A stretch of DNA of 64,000 nt from Synechococcus sp. JA-2-3B'a(2-13) (GTDB lineage Bacteria; Cyanobacteriota; Cyanobacteriia; Thermostichales; Thermostichaceae). The notes under the pieces are model-generated. The model was not told the DNA's origin. It ran no database searches and saw nothing but the letters and a program-made list of their open reading frames with translations. The DNA is taken from the NCBI RefSeq assembly GCF_000013225.1, contig NC_007776.1, forward strand, positions 329,277-393,276, given 5' to 3'. Both the position numbers and the translations under genes were made by a program. Shown piece by piece: positions 37,805 through 46,031 of this stretch; position 1 is the first letter of the stretch; every line of letters begins with the position of its first letter.

Positions 37805-38749
37805 CTAGAGAAACTCCATCAGCAGCCGATTGACCGTTTGCGGAGCTTCCTGCTGCGCCCAATGGCCGCATTCGGGGATGTACTCCTTGCGCAGGCCGTT
37901 GGGGAAAAAGGGATCCATCCCCTCGGTTAGCTCGCGGCTGAGGGCAAAGTCTTCTTCTCCCCAAATCAGCAGGGTGGGGGCGAGGATCTGCCGCATGGGC
38001 TGCAAAAACAGGTTCTGCAAGGTGGGCAGGTTAAACAGCTGGCGGTAGTAGTTGAGGGCAGAGGTGAGAACCTTGGGTTTGGAGAGGGCCTCTTGGTAGA
38101 GCTTGAGGTCGTGGCGGGTGAAGGCGCTTTTGCGCACCGAGGTTTCCTGGAAAATGCGGCGCACCCAATCTCCCAAATCCCACTGCAGCACCCACTCTGG
38201 CAGCCAAGGCAATTGAAAAAAGAACAGGTACCAACTGCGGCGCAGTTGATCCAAGTTGCTCAAGAATTCACGGCGAAAGCAGGCCGGATGGGGAGAATTG
38301 AGGACGGCCAGCTTGCGAATCTCCTCAGGAAAAAATTGCGCCCAGTGCCAGGCAATGGCTCCCCCCCAATCGTGGGCTACGACCACCGCTCTTCGGGCCC
38401 CAAAGTGGCTCAGCAAGCCGCGAATATCCTCGGTAAGGGTATCCAGGTCATAGCCGTGATCCGGTTTGTCGGAATCGTTGTAGCCGCGCATATCGGGTGC
38501 CACCACGCGAAACCGCTGCGCCAACACCGGAATCTGATGCCGCCAGGAGTACCAAAACTCCGGGAAACCGTGCAACAAGATCGCCAGCTCCCCTTCCCCT
38601 TGGGTGACGTAGTGCAGTTGAATGCCATTGGTAAGGGCATACCCGTGCTGCCAGGTTCCCATCTTGGCGGCTACCTCAGGAGGAAGGCGGGGGATCCCTG
38701 CTTCTGCCATGTCGTCTGCTCTCGAGCTAACCCATGATTTGGTATCCAC
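37805..38749 (-). CDS. Alpha/beta hydrolase, epoxide-hydrolase type
   Basis: A 314-residue alpha/beta-hydrolase. The oxyanion-hole motif is LLHGFPEFWYSWRHQIPVLA, the nucleophile elbow is VVVAHDWGGAIAWHW (Asp nucleophile), and a late His is in EYIPECGHWAQQEAPQTV. A DMRGYNDSDKP segment and two cap-region tyrosines fit soluble epoxide hydrolases rather than esterases. The frame starts MDTKSWVSSRADDMAEAG; MGTWQHGYALTNG is an alternative start. Confidence 0.9.
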   Translation of the reverse strand: MDTKSWVSSRADDMAEAGIPRLPPEVAAKMGTWQHGYALTNGIQLHYVTQGEGELAILLHGFPEFWYSWRHQIPVLAQRFRVVAPDMRGYNDSDKPDHGYDLDTLTEDIRGLLSHFGARRAVVVAHDWGGAIAWHWAQFFPEEIRKLAVLNSPHPACFRREFLSNLDQLRRSWYLFFFQLPWLPEWVLQWDLGDWVRRIFQETSVRKSAFTRHDLKLYQEALSKPKVLTSALNYYRQLFNLPTLQNLFLQPMRQILAPTLLIWGEEDFALSRELTEGMDPFFPNGLRKEYIPECGHWAQQEAPQTVNRLLMEFL

Positions 38750-38852
38750 CCATACTAACCTTTGTCGCCGGTCTTCCCTTTGCCGGCGCAGGCTTTTTGA
38801 GAGGCATCCTACGAAGAAAGCTTAAGAGAAAGTCTGCGGGTGAACAGATTAG

Positions 38853-39800
38853 ATGAACACTAGCGCAGAAGGCCAAAGCCCAACATCCCCGCAAAGCGTT
38901 GCCATTTTGGGAGCCGGGGCTTGGGGAAGTACCCTGGCGATGCTGGCTCAGGGGCAAGGGCACCGGGTGCGGGTTTGGAATCGCCGCAAGGGCCTGGATT
39001 TGGCAGAAGTGCTCCAGGGATCCCAAATCCTCATCTCAGCCGTCTCTATGGCGGGGGTACGCCCTGTGGTGGAAGCGGTGCGCCAGGTGGGGATCCCACC
39101 GCAGGCAATTTTGGTCTCGGCCACCAAAGGGTTGGATCCACTGCAGCTTCTGACCCCTACCCAAATCTGGGGGGCCACTTTCCCGGAGCAGCCTCTGGTA
39201 GTGCTTTCGGGGCCTAATCTTTCGGCGGAGATCCGCCAAGGCTTGCCGGCAGCGGCAGTGGTGGCCAGCCGGGATCCCTGGGCCGCTGTGCAGGTGCAGT
39301 ATGCCCTTTCCTCGGAGCGGTTCCGCCTCTATACCAGCAGCGATCCGCTGGGAGTGGAGCTAGGCGGCACCCTGAAAAATGTTATCGCCATCGCTGTTGG
39401 CGTGTGTGATGGCTTGCAACTGGGGGCCAATGCCCGTGCGGCTCTGGTTACCCGCGGCCTGGCAGAGATGATCCGGGTGGGATCCAAGCTGGGGGCACGG
39501 GCAGAAACCTTCAACGGCCTGTCGGGGTTGGGGGATCTGCTGGCCACCTGCCACAGCCGCTTGAGCCGCAACTACCGAGTGGGCTACGGGCTAGGCCAGG
39601 GCCAACCCTTGTCGCAGATTTTGGCGGAGATCGAGGGCACCGCCGAAGGGGTTTACACCGCTCCCGTCGTGGTCGAGATCGCTGCCCAGCACGGCATTCA
39701 GGTGCCCATCACCCAGGAAGTGCATCTGTTGTTGCAAGGGCAGACCACCCCCACCGCCGCCCTCACCCGCCTGATGGAACGTCAACTGACTTCGGAATAG
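38853..39800 (+). CDS. gpsA: Glycerol-3-phosphate dehydrogenase [NAD(P)+]
   Basis: A 315-residue enzyme that reduces dihydroxyacetone phosphate to sn-glycerol 3-phosphate for lipid synthesis, feeding PlsY encoded at 7.7 kb. The nucleotide-binding motif is VAILGAGAWGSTLAMLAQGQ (about residues 17-36). The active-site lysine segment is GTLKNVIAIAVGVCDGLQLG and the substrate region is FNGLSGLGDLLATCHSRLSR. Start and length agree with the family. Confidence 0.97.
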   Translation: MNTSAEGQSPTSPQSVAILGAGAWGSTLAMLAQGQGHRVRVWNRRKGLDLAEVLQGSQILISAVSMAGVRPVVEAVRQVGIPPQAILVSATKGLDPLQLLTPTQIWGATFPEQPLVVLSGPNLSAEIRQGLPAAAVVASRDPWAAVQVQYALSSERFRLYTSSDPLGVELGGTLKNVIAIAVGVCDGLQLGANARAALVTRGLAEMIRVGSKLGARAETFNGLSGLGDLLATCHSRLSRNYRVGYGLGQGQPLSQILAEIEGTAEGVYTAPVVVEIAAQHGIQVPITQEVHLLLQGQTTPTAALTRLMERQLTSE

Positions 39801-40076
39801 GCTGCCTTCACTTCTCCCAAAGGAGGAGGGGGGTTTCTGGCATAACCGCAAATCTGCGGATGAGGAAAGTTGTTCCGCACTCTATCAGGATTTTTGCAGA
39901 GCAGGGAGATCCCAGAATGAGCGATTTGGCGGAGTTTTTTTTTCCAGAGTTTCCCTATGCTGCAGCTGTAGTTCTTCGACTTGTTCTTGCATCAACTCGG
40001 ATCTCTCTGGCTCCGGGAAGGCGGACAGTAGGCCCGACAGGTTGGGCCAGGTCTTTGTTTAATTTTTTACAAAGTT

Positions 40077-40442
40077 ATGTCCAAACGCATCCTGGTGATT
40101 GAAGACGAACCCTCCATCCGTACCTACCTGCAGAAGGTGTTGCAAAGAGCGGGGTACGACACGGTGGCGGCCACCGATGGAGAAGAGGGCTTGCAGATGG
40201 TGCGCACCCTGATGCCCGACTTGGTGTTGTGCGATGTGGTGATGCCCAAGCTGAACGGCTATGGGGTGCTGGATGCCCTGAGATGGGATCAGTCTACAGC
40301 TCACATCCCCTTCGTCTTTCTCTCCTCGAAAATCTCTCCCGAAGAGATTGAACAGGGGCTATGTTTTGGCTCCGATGCCTATCTGACGAAGCCCGTTGAC
40401 CAGAAACGCCTGCTGAAAGCCGTTGCTGCCCAATTGTCTTGA
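40077..40442 (+). CDS. Single-domain response regulator
   Basis: A 121-residue receiver domain without an output domain, like PatA/CheY-type or Rcp-type regulators. The phosphorylation site is Asp53 (LVLCDVVMPKLNG), with the acidic pair Asp10-Glu11, Ser83 and Lys105 (AYLTKPVDQKRLL). The stop codon is two bases before the left end of a TnpB element. A partial receiver-domain tail lies beyond that element (41980-42104), which suggests a second regulator was damaged there. The partner kinase is not in view. Confidence 0.93.
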   Translation: MSKRILVIEDEPSIRTYLQKVLQRAGYDTVAATDGEEGLQMVRTLMPDLVLCDVVMPKLNGYGVLDALRWDQSTAHIPFVFLSSKISPEEIEQGLCFGSDAYLTKPVDQKRLLKAVAAQLS

Positions 40443-40582
40443 GTTGACCAAAAGGCGCGGCAAGCCCCGTCCTTCAGGGCAGGGAAGGATAGCGCCGACC
40501 ATAGCCGACGCCCTTTAAAAACGCAGTGCCGGCCATGTGAATATCGTTGTCATCACGCATAGGTCAAGAATACGATTGAGCG

Positions 40583-41944
40583 GTGCAACGACTTCAAGCC
40601 TTCAAGTACGAATTGCTGCCCAACAGCCAGCAGGAACGGCAGATGCGCCGCTTTGCTGGCTCCTGCCGGTTCGTCTACAACAAAGCACTGGCGTTGCAGA
40701 AGGAGCGTCACGAGCAAGGCCAGAAAAAGCTAGGCTATGCGGGCTTGTGCCAGCTGCTCACCGCGTGGCGCCACAGCGCAGATACGGCGTGGCTGGCGGA
40801 TGCGCCGGTGCATCCGCTGCAACAGGCGCTCCAGGATTTGGAGCGAGCCCACAGCCACTTCTTCGCCCAGCGCGCCGGCTTCCCGAAGTTCAAGAAAAAA
40901 GGCCGGTCGGACAGTTTCCGTTATCCCGACCCCAAGCAAATCCAGCTGGACCAGGCCAACAGCCGCATCTTTCTGCCCAAACTTGGCTGGCTGCGTTATC
41001 GCAACAGCCGCGACGTGGTGGGCAAGGTCAAGAACGTCACCGTATCCAAGCACGCTGGCAAGTGGTTCGTGTCGATCCAGACCGAGCAGGAGGTTAATTG
41101 GCCTATTCCGCAGGGGGGCGCAGTGGGCATGGACATGGGCATTGCCCGCTTGGCTACCCTCTCGGACGGCACGTTCTACGCGCCCCTCAACAGCTTCAAG
41201 CGGCACGAGGCGCGCTTGCGCAAGGCCCAGCAAGCGCTCTCCCGCAAAGTCAAGTTCAGCAACAACTGGAAGAAGGCAAAAGCCCGCCTCCAGCGTATTC
41301 ATTCTCAGATGGCCAACGCCCGCCGCGACTTCCTGCACAAGGTCTCGACCGCGATTAGCAAAAGCCAGGCAATCGTGTGCATCGAGGACTTGCGGGTGCG
41401 GAATATGTCCAAGTTGGCGGCAGGGACGGCAGATGCTCCTGGGAAGAACGTCCGCGCCAAGTCAGCGTTAAACAAAGCCATTCTCGACCAGGGGTGGTAT
41501 GAGTTCCGCTGCATGCTGGAGTACAAGCTGGCCTGGAAAGGCGGCAGGCTCATTGTCGTGCCGCCGCAGAACCCGAGCCGCACCTGTCCATGTTGCGGCC
41601 ATGTTTCATCAGACAACCGCCAGACCCAAGCCTGGTTCGAGTGCGTGGCGTGCGGCTATGAGAATAACGCCGATCGCGGCAGCGGGCCGGAGGCCTTTCG
41701 CGGCAGCGGGCCGGAGGCCTTTCGCGGCAGCGGGCCGGAGGCCTTTCTGGTCGGTGCCATCAACATCCTTGCTCGCGGGATACAGCTGTTGCGAGACGAA
41801 GGGCAGGACACGGCCGACGCTGCGGTCGGGATGCGGGTGGATCAACCACCCGTGTCAGCCCGGATGGCCTGTGGATCGAACTGCACGGGCGGTCGGAAGC
41901 AGGAACCCGCCGAGACGACTGCGCAAGGAGCCATCCATGCGTAG
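40583..41944 (+). CDS. tnpB: TnpB with three in-frame octapeptide repeats
   Basis: A 453-residue TnpB starting at GTG (MQRLQAFKYELLPNSQQERQ). RuvC residues: Asp184 (VGMDMGIARL), Glu268 (VCIEDLRV) and Asp364 (NNAD). The zinc ribbon uses Cys335/338 (CPCC) and Cys354/357 (CVAC). Directly after Asp364 come three exact copies of RGSGPEAF (residues 365-388), and then the normal LVGAINILARG resumes. Removing these 24 residues restores the usual NADLVGAINILARG motif. The 41-residue tail carries Cys and Gly but no known motif. Activity is doubtful because the repeats lie beside the catalytic Asp. Confidence 0.9.
   Translation: MQRLQAFKYELLPNSQQERQMRRFAGSCRFVYNKALALQKERHEQGQKKLGYAGLCQLLTAWRHSADTAWLADAPVHPLQQALQDLERAHSHFFAQRAGFPKFKKKGRSDSFRYPDPKQIQLDQANSRIFLPKLGWLRYRNSRDVVGKVKNVTVSKHAGKWFVSIQTEQEVNWPIPQGGAVGMDMGIARLATLSDGTFYAPLNSFKRHEARLRKAQQALSRKVKFSNNWKKAKARLQRIHSQMANARRDFLHKVSTAISKSQAIVCIEDLRVRNMSKLAAGTADAPGKNVRAKSALNKAILDQGWYEFRCMLEYKLAWKGGRLIVVPPQNPSRTCPCCGHVSSDNRQTQAWFECVACGYENNADRGSGPEAFRGSGPEAFRGSGPEAFLVGAINILARGIQLLRDEGQDTADAAVGMRVDQPPVSARMACGSNCTGGRKQEPAETTAQGAIHA
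41675..41746 (+). repeat. Three tandem 24-bp repeats inside tnpB
   Basis: Three exact copies of CGCGGCAGCGGGCCGGAGGC plus CTTT (24 bases, 8 codons) at 41675-41698, 41699-41722 and 41723-41746. The unit belongs to the dispersed GC-rich repeat family. Confidence 0.97.
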
Positions 41945-41979
41945 CGTGGTAGGAATCTCCGGCCTAAAGGCCGGGGAGG

Positions 41980-42104
41980 ATGTCAATTTCCCAGTTTCAC
42001 CCTCCTCTCTGGCTCAGCTTGGAGCCAATGGCCTCATCGGCAAACCCTTCAACGCCGCCACCCTGGCTGCGGACATCTGTGCTCTGCTGGGCTGGGATCC
42101 CTGA
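41980..42104 (+). pseudogene. Orphan receiver-domain tail downstream of TnpB element
   Basis: In one open frame, SSLAQLGANGLIGKPFNAAT, then LAADICALLGWDP and a stop. This is the C-terminal third of a response-regulator receiver domain, with the conserved Lys of the GLIGKPF loop. No matching N-terminal part exists upstream: the only receiver domain there (40077-40442) is complete and has its own Lys. The rest of this gene was probably lost when the element inserted or when the region rearranged. Confidence 0.8.
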
Positions 42105-42273
42105 CTCAACCCTGAACCCGCCCCAAAGACCCCTGGGATCCCACCGATATCCGCCAAATCGCGTAGAAGAAACGTACAAATTGCCTACGCAAATCCTCGA
42201 TGTTTCTCTGTACTTCCACTGATCTCGAGGCTATGATAGGGGCATGAACGTTAGAAATACGGAGGAAAAACAG

Positions 42274-42480
42274 ATGCAAGTCAGTGAAGATCTAACCCTG
42301 GACTACCGTACTTACCGCATAGCAGCCCTATTGAGCGAGAGCTTCTCTTTGGGAGCACTGCTGGGAGTATCCCTCAAGTGGCAGAACGATGTCTCCTCCG
42401 TGAATGAGCCGCGGCCCAGGGCTTCCCATCTTTCCCTGCAGGACATCGAGCAGCGCTACCTCACCTCTTGGCAAAGATAG
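42274..42480 (+). CDS. Small hypothetical protein
   Basis: A 68-residue protein. GGAGG eight bases before the ATG at 42274 (CAGATGCAAG) fixes the start (MQVSEDLTLDYRTYRIAALL); an upstream in-frame ATG at 42244 has no such site. The C-terminal part SHLSLQDIEQRYLTSWQR looks helical. No family is recognised, but a clear ribosome site supports a real gene. It is followed by a second small gene 40 bases on. Confidence 0.65.
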   Translation: MQVSEDLTLDYRTYRIAALLSESFSLGALLGVSLKWQNDVSSVNEPRPRASHLSLQDIEQRYLTSWQR

Positions 42481-42520
42481 TCTTCTCCCTTCAAAAACCA
42501 TCTCTCAAACAGAACCAGCC

Positions 42521-42748
42521 ATGAATACAAGTCTTGACTCTGTTACTCTGCCCTCCAGCATCCAAGAAATCGTGGAGCAGGTGTTCCGCAGCAGCTTCCT
42601 CAGCTTGGGCCAAGAGAACCGCATCAATGAGCTGCTCTTTCAGCGGCGCTACTCTGAGGCTGACCTGGAACTGTTGGACTGCCTAAGCTTGGCGTTGCTG
42701 AACCATCAAATTGAGACGGAAAAACGTTCTGCGGCAAAAGCTGCCTGA
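42521..42748 (+). CDS. Small hypothetical helical protein
   Basis: A 75-residue protein from the ATG at 42521 (MNTSLDSVTLPSSIQEIVEQ). The rest is predicted helical and amphipathic (VFRSSFLSLGQENRINELLF, QRRYSEADLELLDCLSLALL). The pattern resembles small cyanobacterial regulators or adaptor proteins, but no family can be named. It is probably cotranscribed with the 42274-42480 gene and ends before a strong hairpin terminator. Confidence 0.68.
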   Translation: MNTSLDSVTLPSSIQEIVEQVFRSSFLSLGQENRINELLFQRRYSEADLELLDCLSLALLNHQIETEKRSAAKAA

Positions 42749-42779
42749 CCCCCAAAACGCATCAAGTTCCTCCAAAGCA

Positions 42780-42811
42780 AAAGGGGATCCCAGCTGGATC
42801 CCCTTATTTGT
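42780..42811 (+). terminator. Rho-independent terminator after the two small genes
   Basis: AAGGGGATCC, loop CAGCT, GGATCCCCTT, then ATTTG: a perfect 10-bp stem. It follows the stop at 42748 by about 32 bases and may also terminate the convergent aldolase transcript. The stem contains two copies of the GGATCC core. Confidence 0.8.
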
Positions 42812-42901
42812 CCAATCTGAGTCCAGTGACCTAGCTGATCTCCAAGGAAAACCCTGGAAGCGCCCCGGCAAGCATTCTAGAGTTCTTGCAGGATGTGGGG
42901 A

Positions 42902-43981
42902 CTAGACCGCAACGGTCTTCTTCACCTGAGCCGCCAAAGCTCCAGAAGCATACTTGGCTGCCATCTCATCCAAGGTAACCACCGGAACTTTGGTGCCATG
43001 GCCAGCACAGCCGAAGGCAATGTAGCGCTCAGCACAGACTTTTTGCATTTCCTTGATGGAAGGCTTGAGGAAGTGGCGGGGGTCAAACTCTTTCGGATTC
43101 TCGGCCAGAGCGCGGCGCACGGCAGCTGTGATGGCCAGGCGGTTGTCGGTGTCGATGTTTACTTTGCGCACTCCATTTTGGATGCCCCGCTGAATTTCTT
43201 CCAGCGGCACACCGTAAGTCTCGGGAATGGAGCCGCCGTATTCGTTGATGATGTCGATCAGCTCCTTGGGCACCGAGGAGGAACCGTGCATCACCAGGTG
43301 CGTGTTGGGCAGGCGGCGGTGGATCTCAGCAATGCGCTCCATGTCGAGGATGTCACCAGTGGGCTTCCGGGAGAACTTGTAGGCGCCATGGCTGGTACCA
43401 ATGGCTACGGCCAGCGCATCCACCTGAGTTCGCTCCACAAAGTCCACCGCTTGGTCGGGGTCGGTGAGGAGTTGGTCATGGCTGAGCGCCTCTTCCGCGC
43501 CGTGGCCATCTTCCGCTTCCCCACGGCCCGTCTCCAGGGATCCCAGGCAGCCCAGTTCCCCTTCCACACTCACCCCGATTGCATGAGCCACTTTCACCAC
43601 CTCGGAGGTAACGGCCACGTTGTACTCGTAGCTGGCCGGGGTTTTGGCATCTTCCTTGAGGGATCCATCCATCATGACGCTGGTGAAGCCGTTGCGGATG
43701 GCGGAATAGCAGGTAGCCGGGCTATTGCCGTGGTCTTGGTGCATGGCGACGGGGATGTGGGGGTAGGTCTCCACTGCCGCCAGGATCAGGTGCCGCAGAA
43801 AGTTCTCGCCCGCATACTTGCGTGCCCCTCGAGAGGCTTGCAGGATAACGGGGCTGTTGGTTTCATGGGCTGCCTGCATGATTGCTTGGATCTGCTCCAT
43901 GTTGTTGACGTTGAAGGCAGGAATGCCGTAGCCATGTTCGGCGGCATGATCCAGTAGCGTCCGCATTGCAACGAGAGCCAT
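42902..43981 (-). CDS. fbaA: Class II fructose-bisphosphate aldolase
   Basis: A 359-residue zinc-dependent aldolase of the Calvin cycle and glycolysis, cleaving or forming fructose 1,6-bisphosphate (and sedoheptulose bisphosphate). Zinc and catalytic residues are in [11 protein letters not shown] (His81, Asp83, His84). Other blocks are [40 protein letters not shown] and [14 protein letters not shown]. It starts [26 protein letters not shown]-type ribosome site (GGAGGTAACC on the coding strand) precedes the start. Confidence 0.97.
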   Translation of the reverse strand: MALVAMRTLLDHAAEHGYGIPAFNVNNMEQIQAIMQAAHETNSPVILQASRGARKYAGENFLRHLILAAVETYPHIPVAMHQDHGNSPATCYSAIRNGFTSVMMDGSLKEDAKTPASYEYNVAVTSEVVKVAHAIGVSVEGELGCLGSLETGRGEAEDGHGAEEALSHDQLLTDPDQAVDFVERTQVDALAVAIGTSHGAYKFSRKPTGDILDMERIAEIHRRLPNTHLVMHGSSSVPKELIDIINEYGGSIPETYGVPLEEIQRGIQNGVRKVNIDTDNRLAITAAVRRALAENPKEFDPRHFLKPSIKEMQKVCAERYIAFGCAGHGTKVPVVTLDEMAAKYASGALAAQVKKTVAV

Positions 43982-44293
43982 CGGTTACCTCCTGAGGTGC
44001 TGACCTAGTGGGTATGAGATTTGCTTACCGTTGATCTTAAGATACTTTTTACGTTTTGGCGGATAAGCCGCCGGGGATCTGCGTATCTTGCCGAGGGATC
44101 CTTGCAGCTATTGGCCGTGATGCTCGCGCTCAGGCGCAACAGGCGCACCGACATCTTCAGATACAGTGGGGAAGGGCAAGACTGTTGGGCGCTTGCATCG
44201 AGGATGGTTCTGCCCATGCCCGCTCAATTTATCTCTTAGTCTCTCTAATTCTACTGTGGTGTTTTTGTGTTGTTTGCCCGGAGGAATGGGAAC
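43982..44293. other. 312-base divergent intergenic region
   Basis: Promoters for the leftward aldolase gene and the rightward secreted-protein gene must lie here. AT-rich boxes near 44036-44055 (AAGATACTTTTTACG) are candidates for the aldolase promoter. No gene and no repeat family member was identified. Confidence 0.5.
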
Positions 44294-44950
44294 GTGCGTT
44301 GCAATCGCTGGCCGGTCTTGGGTGTAAAGCCAACAAGGGCTCTCTGGGGTAGTTGGGTGCAAGGAACCGGTTTGGCAATGGCCTGTTGGGCGACGGGCCT
44401 TCAGTTGGCAGCTTGGGGGATCCCTGGGCAATCTCCGGATCAGGTGGCGGCCTGGGTGAGGGACAATCCTGTGCTGCGGCCCCGTCCGGGCGAAACCCTG
44501 AACATCAACCGAGTGGAGCCGGATGGATCCCGTTTTACGTTCTTGGCCTCGGTGGCTCCGCCAGGACGGATCATCAACCCGCTGGATCGGGAGACGATTC
44601 GCTCGGAGCGGATGACGTTCTTTCGCCCCCAAGGACTGACAGCAGAGGATCTCTTTCGAGCCATTCGCGACGTTTATGGGCCGGAGATCGCCGCCGATCT
44701 GGATCAGGCGGTGGAGGTGATTCGCTACCCGTCCCCAGAAGCTCTGGCAAGCAGTCCGGGCTATACCTTGGCCCTTGCCATCCAAGGGGTGGTGCTGCGG
44801 GGAAACCAATTTATGTACTGGCTGGAGCTGACGCAAAACCCCGATGGCCGCGTGCAGCAGGGGCAGGTGTGGGTGTTCCAAGAGGAATGGCTTCCCAAAG
44901 TGGAGGGGGAGCTGGCGGAGCGCTTCCCCTTGCAGGTGATGACCCGTTGA
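44294..44950 (+). CDS. Hypothetical secreted protein
   Basis: About 218 residues from GTG 44294 (MRCNRWPVLGVKPTRALWGS). The start is chosen because GGAGG lies nine bases upstream; the frame is open from 44267. The hydrophobic run VQGTGLAMACWATGLQLAAW looks like a signal or anchor. The mature part is dominated by a beta-rich domain (EPDGSRFTFLASVAPPGRII to the VWVFQEEWLPKVEG end). No family is recognised. It is convergent with murI. Confidence 0.7.
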   Translation: MRCNRWPVLGVKPTRALWGSWVQGTGLAMACWATGLQLAAWGIPGQSPDQVAAWVRDNPVLRPRPGETLNINRVEPDGSRFTFLASVAPPGRIINPLDRETIRSERMTFFRPQGLTAEDLFRAIRDVYGPEIAADLDQAVEVIRYPSPEALASSPGYTLALAIQGVVLRGNQFMYWLELTQNPDGRVQQGQVWVFQEEWLPKVEGELAERFPLQVMTR

Positions 44951-44985
44951 GGGGCCCCCAATCTTTTCCCCAAGAAGAGAGGCGT

Positions 44986-45849
44986 TCAGGGACGGAGGAA
45001 AGCCGGCAATTCCACCCGCTCTACCTGGGGCCGAAAGCCCAACCAAGGAGTGGCCAACTGGGCAAATCGCTCTGGATCCCCGCTCACACAGAAACGGTGG
45101 GGTTCCTCCTGGGCAGCGGTCGAGGGGCGGCGCAAGCCCCATAAGCTCAATTCGCGGGCCAGGGATCCCACCAGCGCCATCCCTGGATCTACCCGTTTGA
45201 CCGAGGACGGCAGCAAAGGCTTCAGGATTGGATCCAGCAGGGGGTAGTGAGTACAGCCATAGACAAGAGTATCGATCCCCTGTTGCAACAGCGGTTGCAG
45301 GTAGCGTTCAGCCGCCTGTCGCAGAGCAGGGCTATCCAGCCATCCGGCTTCAATGAGAGGGACGAACTCAGGGCAGGCCTGCTCCCAACAGTAAACGGGG
45401 TACGGAAAACGTTTGGGATCCAGAGCGCTGTACTCTTGAATGGCTCTTGAGTAAGCGCGACTCTTGACCGTGGCCACCGTGGCGAGCACCCCAATGCGGG
45501 ATCCTTGGGCCAGTGCTGCCTGGGCGCCGGGTAGGATCAACCCCAGAACGGGCAGGGCAAACTCCTGCCGCACGTGGTCCAGAGCCAAGGCCGAGCTGGT
45601 ATTGCAGGCCATCACCACCAGCTTCACCGGCTGTGCCTGCATCCATGTCAGAATTTGCCGCACAAAGGCCAGGATCTCCTCTGGCGAGCGTTCCCCATAG
45701 GGCAACCGCGCTGTGTCGCCGAAGTAGATGAGCCGTTCCTGGGGGAGCCGGCGGCGTAAGGCTCGCCAAACCGTCAGCCCGCCCAAGCCGCTGTCAAACA
45801 CCCCAATTGGCCAACTGGGATCTGGCTCTGATTTCCACTCCCACTGCAT
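44986..45849 (-). CDS. murI: Glutamate racemase
   Basis: A 287-residue enzyme supplying D-glutamate for peptidoglycan. The two catalytic cysteines are in VVMACNTSSALALDH and TLVYGCTHYPLLDPIL. The N-terminal substrate loop is GVFDSGLGGLTVWRALR. It starts MQWEWKSEPDPSWPIGVFDS. Confidence 0.96.
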   Translation of the reverse strand: MQWEWKSEPDPSWPIGVFDSGLGGLTVWRALRRRLPQERLIYFGDTARLPYGERSPEEILAFVRQILTWMQAQPVKLVVMACNTSSALALDHVRQEFALPVLGLILPGAQAALAQGSRIGVLATVATVKSRAYSRAIQEYSALDPKRFPYPVYCWEQACPEFVPLIEAGWLDSPALRQAAERYLQPLLQQGIDTLVYGCTHYPLLDPILKPLLPSSVKRVDPGMALVGSLARELSLWGLRRPSTAAQEEPHRFCVSGDPERFAQLATPWLGFRPQVERVELPAFLRP

Positions 45850-46031
45850 GCTCCGTTCTCCTCAACACCTTGGCCTAAGCTGCTGTATCCTACCCTGCTT
45901 TCGAGAATCTCGGCGACAGATTCCCTGCCTTCCCTCTGAGATCAACTGGGCCAACTGGATCGTCAATTCGATCAATTTCAATTAAGGATCAATTGAGAGA
46001 TCCGATAGACATGAACAAGCTCAGCCAACGG

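Larger units (their letters stand above)
40446..41986 (+). mobile_element. IS200/IS605-type element with tnpB, approximate limits
   Basis: Left-end hairpin: CCCCGTCCTTCAGGGCAGGG near 40465-40485. Right-end hairpin: CTCCGGCCTAAAGGCCGGGG near 41957-41977, followed by AGGATGTCAA. Both are typical of this transposon class; exact limits were not determined by comparison with a second copy. Only tnpB is present. The element separates an intact response regulator from a receiver-domain fragment. Confidence 0.78.

Noticed and set aside
39860-40102. 80-codon frame before the response regulator
   Set aside because: No ribosome site or family features, and it overlaps the response-regulator start.
40960-41100. 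A possible tnpA for either TnpB element
   Set aside because: No small Y1 transposase with an HUH motif was found near either element; both carry tnpB alone.
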